Part shown: positions 1 to 7,981 of the stretch, piece by piece | How the letters are laid out: every line of letters begins with the position of its first letter | Numbering within the stretch: the stretch's first letter is position 1 | Source of the DNA: an uncultured Chitinophaga sp. | GTDB lineage: Bacteria > Bacteroidota > Bacteroidia > Chitinophagales > Chitinophagaceae | Direction of reading: 5' to 3' | Length of the DNA stretch: 64,000 nt | Assembly (NCBI RefSeq): GCF_937898475.1 | Contig: NZ_CALEJS010000011.1 | Span: 186,001-250,000, forward strand | Position numbers and translations under genes: made by a program | The notes under the pieces: model-generated | Database searches by the model: none | Told to the model about the DNA's origin: nothing | Seen by the model: only the letters and a program-made list of their open reading frames with translations

Positions 1-485
1 TCCAGTGTAAAGTGTACCCCACCCCATGTTTCTACAATATGCCAGTAATAGAAGGCGCGCAGGAAACGCAGCTCCGCTTCTCTTTGCCTGCGTTTATCAT
101 CCGGGAATCCAACATCAGCGATCTTCGACAGACCGGTATTGCAGACATTCACGGCAGCATACAGCTGCTTCCATTCCAGGCTTACCACGGCGTTGCTGCC
201 CTGCAGGTTATCATAGCGGGTAAGATCAGGATACACGTCGCCGGTGCCGCTGGTCCAGATATCGGTACCCATTTCAGCGATGTTATATCCCTGCTCTTTC
301 CCATACCACCAGCGGGTATAGGTATAAGCCGCATTCACGAGTGTTTCCATGCCATCGGGGGTAGACAGTATAGCGTCTACCGTCAGGCCGGAAGGGTTAT
401 ACTCTTCCAGCTGTTTGTTACAGGCGGTAAAGCCGGCAGCTGAAAGCGCGAGTAATACAATTGCTTTCTTTATACTCAGTTGCAT
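1..485 (-). CDS. SusD/RagB-family outer-membrane lipoprotein, N-terminal part (cut by window edge)
   Basis: The frame is open from an ATG at 485 to the window edge, about 161 residues. It begins with a lipoprotein signal ending in the lipobox GFTAC (Cys about residue 22), followed by the SusD N-terminal region: a motif PDGMETLVNAAYTY and, further on, an RFLRAFYYWHIVETWGG stretch that is typical of the SusD TPR-like helices. SusD proteins sit on the cell surface, bind glycan and cap the SusC channel. It follows the SusC gene on the same strand by 18 bp, so the two form a pair and are surely co-transcribed. The C-terminus lies outside the window, so ligand-binding residues cannot be judged. Confidence 0.93.
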   Translation of the reverse strand, partial: MQLSIKKAIVLLALSAAGFTACNKQLEEYNPSGLTVDAILSTPDGMETLVNAAYTYTRWWYGKEQGYNIAEMGTDIWTSGTGDVYPDLTRYDNLQGSNAVVSLEWKQLYAAVNVCNTGLSKIADVGFPDDKRRQREAELRFLRAFYYWHIVETWGGVHFTL

Positions 486-503
486 AACTTCTTTTTTTAG
501 CCG

Positions 504-3464
504 TTAAAACTCAACATTTAAACCTGCCACATACAGTTTGGTCATCGGGTTGCTCAGATCTCCCCCTCTTTCCGGGTCATAGTTCTTCACTTTGCTGAAG
601 GTGAAGAGGTTCTTACCTGTTACGTATATACGCAGTGCGCTGAGATGTATGGACTTCAGCTTTTCAGCCGGGAAACTATAGCCCAGCGAAATGTTCCTGA
701 TCTTCACAAATGAACCGTCCCTGAAGCCCAGTGAGCTGATGAAAGGTGTGCTGGCCTTTGAACGGCTGGCATTCGGACGCGGGTAATCATTGGTAGGATT
801 CTCCGGCGTCCAGTAGTTCAGCTGTGCGCTGTTCTCCAGTCCCTGCGGATCAAACTTGGCCTCATATTCAGACAGGATCCACTGCCCGATACGGGCATAT
901 ACGTAGATGTTGAGATCAAAATTGCGATAACGGATATCGTTGTTGAAACCACCGCTCCATTTAGGCACCTGGGCGCCCAGCACTACACGGTCTGTGGTAG
1001 TGAACTGGCCATCGTTATTCACGTCGCGTACCCTGATGTCGCCAGGTTTATACGGACCATAACTGGCGGCCAGGTCTGCATCTTTCTGCTGCCAGATGCC
1101 CACCTTTTCGTAATCATAATACACCTTAACCGGGGAGCCGATGAACCATTTATTGGCAACGTCATTGGTATTTGCATCTGCGAGGGATACAATCTCTTCC
1201 TTGTTGCGGGAGAACACAATACCGGAGGTCCACGTGAGATCCTTTGTACTGATATTGGTGGTATTGATGCCTATCTCTATACCCCTGTTCCTGGTCTTGC
1301 CAATGTTCTGCACAACCGTGTTCACACCGCTGGAAGTAGGCAGCGTGCGTTGCAGCAGCAGGTCTTTGGTATGGGTATCGTAATAGTCGATAGCAGCACT
1401 GATACGGCCATCAAACAGGCCTATATCCAATCCTATATCGGTGGTGGCAGACAGCTCCCATTTGAGCTGTTTATTGCCCACCTGGTCGCTCAGGCCATAA
1501 GCCAGCGCCGCATTGGTATCATCAAATGAGAAGGGGATCTTGGACACATATGTTTGCGTGGAATAAGGGCGGATAGCGTCATTACCTGCTATACCCCAGC
1601 TGGCCCTTAGCTTCAGATCACTCAAAACCCGTTGTGACTGCATGAATTGCTCATCGCTGATGCGCCAGGCGCCTGCCACCGAGGGAAAGAAAGCCCACTG
1701 GTTACCCGGCGCCAGTTTGGAAGAACCGTCTGAACGGCCTGTCAGTGACAACAGGTATCTTCCTTTATAGGCGTAGTTGATACGGCCGGTGAAGGAGATC
1801 AGTTTGCTCGACTGGTATGCGCTCCTGATAGCGATGCCGCTGGAATTGTTCTGCAAAGCATAATACAATTGTTTTGGCAACAGCTGGCCTTCACCCTGCA
1901 GGAAACTGGAATCGCGGCTGTCAGACAGGTAGCTGGTTACACCGGTAATACCAAAGGAATGATCGCCTGCGGTATGCTGGTAGGTCAGTACGTTCTCCCA
2001 GTTCAGGTTGCGGATGGCGCCCGTATTATACTGCGCCCTGGAGGTGGAAGAAGTAGCACGGTCTATGGTATACCGGGATGCAAAAATACCGGTACGCAGG
2101 TTCTCCAGTGTAACACCAAAGTTAGAGCGGAAGGTTAAACCTTTTACGGGCGTAAGCTCCACATAGGCATTGGCGAATGTGCGCGTAATACGGTTCTGGT
2201 TCTGGTATGCATCCGGTTGTTCATCTGCCAGCGGGTTGATGGCCGATCCGTTGTTGGGAAAGAGTACCAGCGCACCTGTTGAATCATATGGACGGCTCAG
2301 TGGAATGATCTTGTTAGCCTGGTTCAGCGGGTCGCGGCGGGTGCTCTGGTCATAGTATGTGATCTGGCTTTGCATGCCCACCTTCAACACTTCGTTGATG
2401 GTCTGATCAATATTCAGACGGGCGGAATAACGTTTGAGACGGTCCAGTTTGAAGAGGCCCTTCTCATCAAAATAATCCAGCGAAAGATACACTTTGGTCT
2501 TTTCTGATCCGCCGGACACACCTACCTGGTAATCCTGCTGCAAGCCATCGTGTATCAGCTCATCAGCGTAGTTGGTCCAAAGGTTATTCCGTATGGCATT
2601 CAGTTCAAATGCATTGAATATCTTCGGATCATCCGCCTCACTGTTCCAGGTACCGGTGGTACGGTTGGCTTCTCTTTTCTGTGTTACATACTGCGGACCT
2701 GTACTCACTGCCGGGTAGCCTGCCACCTGCGAAATGCCGACATAAGAGCTGACATTCACTTTAGGCCGCCCGCCCGTGCCCCGTTTGGTAGTTACGATTA
2801 TAACCCCGTTAGCGCCTCTTGAACCGTAAATGGCGGTAGAGGAAGCATCTTTCAACACTTCCATGGATTGAATATCATTGGGGTTAATGTCTTCTATACT
2901 GCCATACTGCACGCCGTCTACAATATACAGCGGGCCATTATTGGCGGTGATAGAGCGGTTACCCCTAACCGTTACATTTACCTTGGCGCCGGCCGCCCCG
3001 CTGCTGCGGGTAATATCAACACCGGGCAGCTTACCCTGCGCAGATTCCATGACGTTGGTAACAGGCACTTTTCTCAATTCATCTCCCTTTACAGAAACCA
3101 CGGCTCCTGTAAGGTCTCTCTTCTTCACTTGTCCGTAACCAACTACAATCACTTCATCCAGGTTTTTGTTGTCTGTTCTTAATTGAATGTTCACCGGGCC
3201 ATCACCGTTAACATGATGCGTTACCGGCTGATAGCCCATATAGCTGAACAGGAGTTCAGCATTTTTTCCTTGCGGTACAGAGAGTGAATAATTACCGGAT
3301 GCATCTGTTTGTGTTCCGGTACTGGCTCCTTTAAGCTGCACATTCACAAAAGGCAGTGCCTGCCCGTTAGCATCGGTCACCTTTCCTCTTATGGTCTGTG
3401 TTTGCGCCAGACACCATCCGGCGCTGCCCAGGAGCAGCCAGCAGATAAATAAAATTCTGTTCAT
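504..3464 (-). CDS. SusC/RagA-family TonB-dependent outer-membrane receptor
   Basis: 986 residues, normal for SusC. Residues 1-20 form a signal peptide ending in CLAQ. A carboxypeptidase-D regulatory-like domain follows (about 22-100, starting TIRGKVTDANGQALPFVNV), then the TonB-dependent plug with LDEVIVVGYGQVKKRDLTGA and the family signature VLKDASSTAIYGSRGANGV (about 205-225), then a long beta-barrel ending in an aromatic residue (GLNVEF), as expected for outer-membrane barrels. It imports oligosaccharides across the outer membrane using TonB energy. The paired SusD lies 18 bp downstream. A LacI-type operator lies about 220 bp upstream, which suggests control by the LacI regulator at 5491. 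Confidence 0.97.
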   Translation of the reverse strand: MNRILFICWLLLGSAGWCLAQTQTIRGKVTDANGQALPFVNVQLKGASTGTQTDASGNYSLSVPQGKNAELLFSYMGYQPVTHHVNGDGPVNIQLRTDNKNLDEVIVVGYGQVKKRDLTGAVVSVKGDELRKVPVTNVMESAQGKLPGVDITRSSGAAGAKVNVTVRGNRSITANNGPLYIVDGVQYGSIEDINPNDIQSMEVLKDASSTAIYGSRGANGVIIVTTKRGTGGRPKVNVSSYVGISQVAGYPAVSTGPQYVTQKREANRTTGTWNSEADDPKIFNAFELNAIRNNLWTNYADELIHDGLQQDYQVGVSGGSEKTKVYLSLDYFDEKGLFKLDRLKRYSARLNIDQTINEVLKVGMQSQITYYDQSTRRDPLNQANKIIPLSRPYDSTGALVLFPNNGSAINPLADEQPDAYQNQNRITRTFANAYVELTPVKGLTFRSNFGVTLENLRTGIFASRYTIDRATSSTSRAQYNTGAIRNLNWENVLTYQHTAGDHSFGITGVTSYLSDSRDSSFLQGEGQLLPKQLYYALQNNSSGIAIRSAYQSSKLISFTGRINYAYKGRYLLSLTGRSDGSSKLAPGNQWAFFPSVAGAWRISDEQFMQSQRVLSDLKLRASWGIAGNDAIRPYSTQTYVSKIPFSFDDTNAALAYGLSDQVGNKQLKWELSATTDIGLDIGLFDGRISAAIDYYDTHTKDLLLQRTLPTSSGVNTVVQNIGKTRNRGIEIGINTTNISTKDLTWTSGIVFSRNKEEIVSLADANTNDVANKWFIGSPVKVYYDYEKVGIWQQKDADLAASYGPYKPGDIRVRDVNNDGQFTTTDRVVLGAQVPKWSGGFNNDIRYRNFDLNIYVYARIGQWILSEYEAKFDPQGLENSAQLNYWTPENPTNDYPRPNASRSKASTPFISSLGFRDGSFVKIRNISLGYSFPAEKLKSIHLSALRIYVTGKNLFTFSKVKNYDPERGGDLSNPMTKLYVAGLNVEF

Positions 3465-3680
3465 AACGTAGGGTGAATTGGTGATATGAATGGATGTTAC
3501 GCTGTTTCTGTATCGTGGAACAGTACTATTTCCATGCGAGCGATTTTGATTATAACTACACTACCGTACCCCCCTTTCGTGGCACAGCAAATTTGTATCA
3601 GTTTCTGAATACCGGTATCCGATATGGCAAGTCTAATGATATATTCGGGAATGCAGAAGTGTTTGAATGTATTTATTTAC

Positions 3681-3692
3681 GCAAACGTTACC
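3681..3692. promoter_or_regulatory. LacI-type operator candidate upstream of SusC
   Basis: GCAAACGTTACC resembles the palindromic LacI/CcpA operator GCAAACGTTTGC: the left half-site is exact and the right half keeps the final C. It lies in the 298-bp gap (3465-3762) between the GH43 stop and the SusC start, which holds no other gene. The closest regulator of the right family is the LacI gene at 5491. Function is inferred from the match alone. Confidence 0.4.
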
Positions 3693-3762
3693 GGGAACGA
3701 TAACAGGGGAATTAATAATGAATATTTAAGAGATGCGGAGGGGTGGCGGAATTATGGAATGT

Positions 3763-5403
3763 TCATGGTTCGTTGTTGATCCTGAACCAGTCGATGTCGG
3801 CGAAGCCGGAGTCGTTGGTTTGCCGGGTACGGGTACAGAATAATCCAACTTTGGCGCCTATCCAGCGGCCGGGAACCGCGGTAAATGTTTCATTAATTGC
3901 AGAGAACTGTTTACCGTCTTCGCTGTAGCTGAATGTACAAATACCGCCTTTCGTTACCTTTACGCGCAGGTAAATGTCTGTTCCGTTGCATTTGCCCAGT
4001 ATTTGTGAGGTTTCTGCGGCGCCTTTGTCTGCCTGCTTACAGGTGCGGTAGTCAATTGCTATGGCATCTCCTTTTCTGGTAAGGCTCAGGTACGCATAAC
4101 TGGCGCCCATGATGATCAAACCTGTTCTATCTCCTTCCAGGCGCGGTTTGAACGTCAGTTTTGTAGTTACTGTAAATTGCGCCGCCGGGAATTTCTGCAG
4201 CAACAGGTTGGGTACCTCCCAGTAATTGCGTGCATTGTCAGGAATCTTATCGGCAAAGAGCCGCATATAGCTCAGGTTAGCTGCGCGCATCATCCAGGTG
4301 GCCTTCGGATTTGCATGCCACTGCCATTGCAGGCCCAAAGTCGGGGTGTTGCATTCGTCAGACTCCTGCGGCGTAACAGCGGGCCATTCCTTCCCGACAT
4401 TGGGCTTTTTATGAGTGAGTACGGGTTCTCCTTTTCCATCGCCATCCTTGTCTGCTCCAATCACCGGCCAGTCGTTTATCCAGCGCATGGGCTGCAAATG
4501 TACTACACGGCCATAAGCCTCCTGGTCCTGGAAATGCAGGAACCAATGCTCACCGGATGGCAATGCTACCCAGGCACCCTGGTGGGGGCCGTTCACCGGC
4601 GTACTGCCCTGATCCATCACAATCTTCTCCTCATATGGGCCATAGATATTACGCGAGCGCAATACCAGCTGATAGCCGGTGCTTACACCTCCTGCGGGTG
4701 CAAAAATATAGTAGTAACCGTTACGCTTATACAGTTTGGGGCCTTCCAGGGTGGGATGCGCATCATGCCCGTCAAATACCAGTATACCATCATCGGTTAC
4801 CGTTGTGCCTTCACTGTTCATACGGTTGATGGTAAGTATGCTCTTGATGCCTGCCCGGCTGCCTGCATACGCATGTACTAAGTATACATCCCCGTTATCA
4901 TCCCAAAGCGGGCAAGGATCAATCAGTCCTTTGCCCGCTTTCACCATCACCGGCGCTGTCCAGGGACCAGCAGCCTGTTTCGCTTTTATCATGTAAATGC
5001 CGAAATCCGGATCGGGATAGTAGATATAGAATTCGCCCTGGTGATAACGGATGGAAGGCGCCCAGACACCATTGCCATGTTGCGGGCGCTCAAAATGTTC
5101 AAAGGGTGGCTGTCGCAGCAACGCATGACCGATAATGCGCCAGTTCACCAGGTCTTTGGAATGCAATATGGGGAGCCCGGGTATCGCGTTAAAACTGGAA
5201 GCGGTAAGGTAGTAATCATTACCGGCGCGGCATACATCCGGGTCGGAATAATCTGCATACAGTACCGGGTTTTTGTATTGCCCGTTCCCCAGGTCTGGCG
5301 TCCACACTTTAGAAATCTCCTGTGATGCTGTCTGTAATGACTGTTGTGCCTGTGCGGATAACGAGAGGCAGCAGGCTGCCATCGCCCAAAAAGTTCTTCC
5401 CAT
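3763..5403 (-). CDS. Secreted glycoside hydrolase family 43 (xylosidase/arabinofuranosidase type)
   Basis: 546 residues from the chosen ATG at 5403, which gives a clean signal peptide (MGRTFWAMAACCLSLSAQAQ). An upstream in-frame start at 5457 is rejected because it falls inside the likely -7 element. The N-terminal five-bladed propeller carries the three GH43 acids: general base Asp in YADYSDPDV, pKa-modulating Asp in GLIDPCPLWDD and general acid Glu in LEGPKLYKRNGYYY. The last 190 or so residues look like the beta-sandwich found at the C-terminus of GH43 beta-xylosidases. The family releases xylose or arabinose from side chains; the exact specificity cannot be read. It lies between the SusC/SusD pair and the divergent LacI gene, so it belongs to that locus. 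Confidence 0.9.
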   Translation of the reverse strand: MGRTFWAMAACCLSLSAQAQQSLQTASQEISKVWTPDLGNGQYKNPVLYADYSDPDVCRAGNDYYLTASSFNAIPGLPILHSKDLVNWRIIGHALLRQPPFEHFERPQHGNGVWAPSIRYHQGEFYIYYPDPDFGIYMIKAKQAAGPWTAPVMVKAGKGLIDPCPLWDDNGDVYLVHAYAGSRAGIKSILTINRMNSEGTTVTDDGILVFDGHDAHPTLEGPKLYKRNGYYYIFAPAGGVSTGYQLVLRSRNIYGPYEEKIVMDQGSTPVNGPHQGAWVALPSGEHWFLHFQDQEAYGRVVHLQPMRWINDWPVIGADKDGDGKGEPVLTHKKPNVGKEWPAVTPQESDECNTPTLGLQWQWHANPKATWMMRAANLSYMRLFADKIPDNARNYWEVPNLLLQKFPAAQFTVTTKLTFKPRLEGDRTGLIIMGASYAYLSLTRKGDAIAIDYRTCKQADKGAAETSQILGKCNGTDIYLRVKVTKGGICTFSYSEDGKQFSAINETFTAVPGRWIGAKVGLFCTRTRQTNDSGFADIDWFRINNEP

Positions 5404-5432
5404 GCAAAGTGGCTTTTCAAAACGTGTTATAA

Positions 5433-5462
5433 GTGTAATTGCTACACTATTAGACAAAACTA
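5433..5462 (-). promoter_or_regulatory. Promoter with inverted repeat for the GH43 gene
   Basis: On the minus strand TAGTTTTG (5462-5455) matches the Bacteroidota -7 element TAnnTTTG. Directly downstream, where transcription would start, is the inverted repeat GTGTA-ATTGC-TACAC (5433-5447). This is a plausible repressor site for the divergently transcribed LacI regulator, whose start codon is only 29 bp from the -7 element. No good -33 TTTG was found. Confidence 0.4.
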
Positions 5463-5490
5463 TTAAAAATCCTTATTTTTAGAGCACGTT

Positions 5491-6513
5491 ATGAAATTTG
5501 AAGCTGCAACTATAAAAGATATTGCCAAAGCCCTCGGCTTGTCAACATCAACGGTATCGCGCGCATTGCGCGACAGCCACGAGATCAGTACGGAAACCAA
5601 GCAACTGGTGCTGGAATACGCCACCCGGATCAATTACCATCCCAACCCGATTGCCCTCAGCCTGAAGGAGAAGCGGAGCCGCTCCATCGGGGTGATCGTA
5701 GCAGAAATTGCCAACAGTTTCTTTTCACAGGCTATTAACGGTATTGAATCTGTGGCATACGATAAAGGCTACAATGTGATCATCTCACAAAGCCATGAAT
5801 CGTATGACAAAGAGGTGATGACCCTTCAATACCTCGCCTCCCGCTCTATCGACGGATTACTGATATCAGTATCTACGGCCACCCAGGACCTGCAGCACCT
5901 GCGCACGCTGCATGAAAGAGGCTTCCCCATCGTATTCTTTGACCGTATCGTGGAAGACATCAATACCCACAAGGTAATGGTGGATAATTTCCGCGGTGCG
6001 TACGACGCCACGATGCACCTCATCAAACAGGGCTATAGAAATATCGCCGCCATCAGCAATTCAGAGCATCTTTCCATTACCCGCGAGCGGGTAGCCGGTT
6101 ATTCGGAAGCCCTGGCGCAAAAGAATATCAAGACGCGCAAATCAATGATCAAATACTGTTTTCACGGCGGCATGATCCTCTCTGAAGTGGAAGAGGCCAT
6201 CACCCAGCTGATAAAAACAAATCCCCGGCCCGATGCCATCTTTACCTCCTCCGACAAGCTCACCACCGGCTGTATGCGCGTGCTCAAAAAGAAAGGCCTC
6301 CGCATACCAGACGATATTGCCGTTGTAGGCTTTTCCAATTCCGACCTGATCGAACTGCTGGACCCTCCGCTGACCGTTGTAAGACAACCTGCTTTTGAAA
6401 TGGGACAGGTAGCCACAGAACTGCTGCTGCAGCTGATAGAAAGCAAAAGGCCTGTTAAAGAGTTTGAAAGAAAGATACTGGCTACTAACCTGATTGTGCA
6501 GCAATCCACCTGA
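5491..6513 (+). CDS. LacI-family transcriptional regulator
   Basis: 340 residues, the usual LacI length. The N-terminal helix-turn-helix is clear (TIKDIAKALGLSTSTVSRAL, residues about 7-26), followed by a hinge (NPIALSLKEKRSRSIGVIV) and a periplasmic-binding-protein-like sensor domain that ends near 335 with the PPLTVVRQPAFEMG motif. Such proteins bind operator DNA and release it, or bind it, depending on a sugar ligand. The gene is divergent from GH43 with an 87-bp gap, so it most likely controls the GH43 and SusC/SusD genes and itself. The chosen ATG is directly before the HTH and no better start exists. Confidence 0.95.
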   Translation: MKFEAATIKDIAKALGLSTSTVSRALRDSHEISTETKQLVLEYATRINYHPNPIALSLKEKRSRSIGVIVAEIANSFFSQAINGIESVAYDKGYNVIISQSHESYDKEVMTLQYLASRSIDGLLISVSTATQDLQHLRTLHERGFPIVFFDRIVEDINTHKVMVDNFRGAYDATMHLIKQGYRNIAAISNSEHLSITRERVAGYSEALAQKNIKTRKSMIKYCFHGGMILSEVEEAITQLIKTNPRPDAIFTSSDKLTTGCMRVLKKKGLRIPDDIAVVGFSNSDLIELLDPPLTVVRQPAFEMGQVATELLLQLIESKRPVKEFERKILATNLIVQQST

Positions 6514-6514
6514 T

Positions 6515-6687
6515 GCCCCTGTGGCCTGGTATTTCATGCATAAATGGCTGGAAAAATTTGCCTATCGTGTGGATATTTCCTGGTGGCTATTTGTATTAGC
6601 CGGATTGCTGGCTATGCTGATAGCAGTGCTTATGGTCAGTTTTCAGGCGATTAAGGCAGCGGTGGTAAACCCGGTGTAGCGTTTGCG
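6515..6687 (+). pseudogene. C-terminal remnant of an FtsX/MacB-type ABC transporter permease
   Basis: Starting right after the lacI stop, one frame reads APVAWYFMHKWLEKFAY, then DISWWLFVLAGLLAMLIAVL and VSFQAIKAAVVNPV. This is the last transmembrane helix and tail of the large FtsX-like permeases common in Chitinophagaceae, which usually end in NPVKSLRTE. Here NPV is followed by TAG, then RLRTE and a second stop, so the Lys codon appears to have mutated to a stop. The other 750 or so residues of the protein are absent. A TTG-started ORF covers the segment but is not a credible gene. Confidence 0.75.
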
Positions 6688-6921
6688 GACGGAGTAGTTG
6701 TAAGATTACAAAAAAGTGACATAACACAAACGTATCAATCTGTTTGAGGAGAATACTATTGCTTTCTGTTTTTCCAGATTATTTATTACTTTTCGCACAT
6801 AATAATCAGTGATTTTTGGTAACCTATCTACCCTATACTAATAAGACGGTTAATCCAACCTTTTACCCTACTATTCATTTTCATTCATCTTAGCACGAAC
6901 GTACAAACGAAAATCCAGTAG

Positions 6922-7980
6922 GACGGACGTGTGGACCCATTATTAAAACAGGTAGATGCAAAACATCCCGGGCTGACGATGTTTGGCAGGAAAGACGATA
7001 AGTACGTGAATATGGCCGTGATTGTTGATAGTACCCGTACGCTTACCTGGTTCACCTGTCGTGGTCAGGCTTTTGATGTATGTAGGCTTACAGATATCGT
7101 TTATATCGGATCAAATCGGGTAGCCTTAACCCGTTTGATTATTATAAGGACTACTTTTTCGACTTACTTTCCCATGTAAGGCTCGCCGATACAAGACTTC
7201 GGCAAGAGGGTGAAGATGCGTTAAAAGATACCGGCAGTATTTATCATCAGGTATATACCTATCCCACTGTACAACAGGCCGGAAGTACACTACAAAAAGA
7301 GGTGGCTATGGAAAAGTTGATGGGATGCCTGTACCTGCAACTATCTCTTTTTGATACCAGCACTCCTCAAAGATTGACTCCCAATAACAGTTTTCAACTT
7401 CGTTAACAGCTGGCGGGGAAGATGATGCATAAAGGCGATACTACAATTTACTATAATGCCAATCCCCTTTCATCTGCTGTCCGGATCATGTTAAACAAAC
7501 AGGTACCAGGAAAAATGTTTGTATATGACCGGGATGGCCAACTATCGGATAGTGTGCCGTTAAAGGCAGACAAGTATGCCACCTTACTAAACGAAAAAGA
7601 AGATGTATTTTTATTATATAGGGGGTGGTGTAAGCTTTGAAAGGTTTGAAATCGTAAGCAAAAAAGAGAATTTGCCTAAAGCTGGATACACTAAATCTGA
7701 TGGATCTCCTTTAGGCGAAAATTGAAAATTCTATTAATGAACTAATTCTTAAAAAGAAATGAGAATGAGGCATTTTGCAAATCCTGAATTCATTAATATA
7801 TCCGAAGCATACTCCATTACATGCTATAGTGGCAACAGTATTCGGACCTTTATATCCCCTCAAAAGCTAAAATCAGCACTACCCACCCGTTTACTCCGTA
7901 TGATACTCCTAATTTTAAATGCAATATGTTAAATGCAGATATCGATGCTTTCTTTGACTATAAAAATCTACCGACCGCTA
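6922..7980 (+). pseudogene. AT-rich, multiply frameshifted remnant of an unknown protein
   Basis: Pieces of one protein can be followed along the plus strand: a frame from about 6922 (LLKQVDAKHPGLTMFGRKDD to DIVYIGSNR), a shift near 7115 into SLNPFDYYKDYFFDLLSH, an in-frame TAA at 7404, continuation through YNANPLSSAVRIMLNKQ to LLYRG, a shift near 7620 into GGVSFERFEIVSKKENLPK, another near 7725 into KIENSINELILKKK, and a later piece with YDTPNFKCNMLNADIDAFF that runs into the end of the opposing glycosidase gene. The region is clearly more AT-rich than its flanks. I do not recognise the family. The stretch 6688-6921 shows nothing else. Confidence 0.6.
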
Positions 7981-7981
7981 A

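Noticed and set aside
3593..3600. CAAATTTG as -7 element for SusC
   Set aside because: It lacks the TA at the required place on the minus strand, and no -33 element fits.
6494..6679. 61-residue membrane ORF with TTG start
   Set aside because: Overlaps the lacI end and is the truncated permease tail, so annotated as pseudogene.
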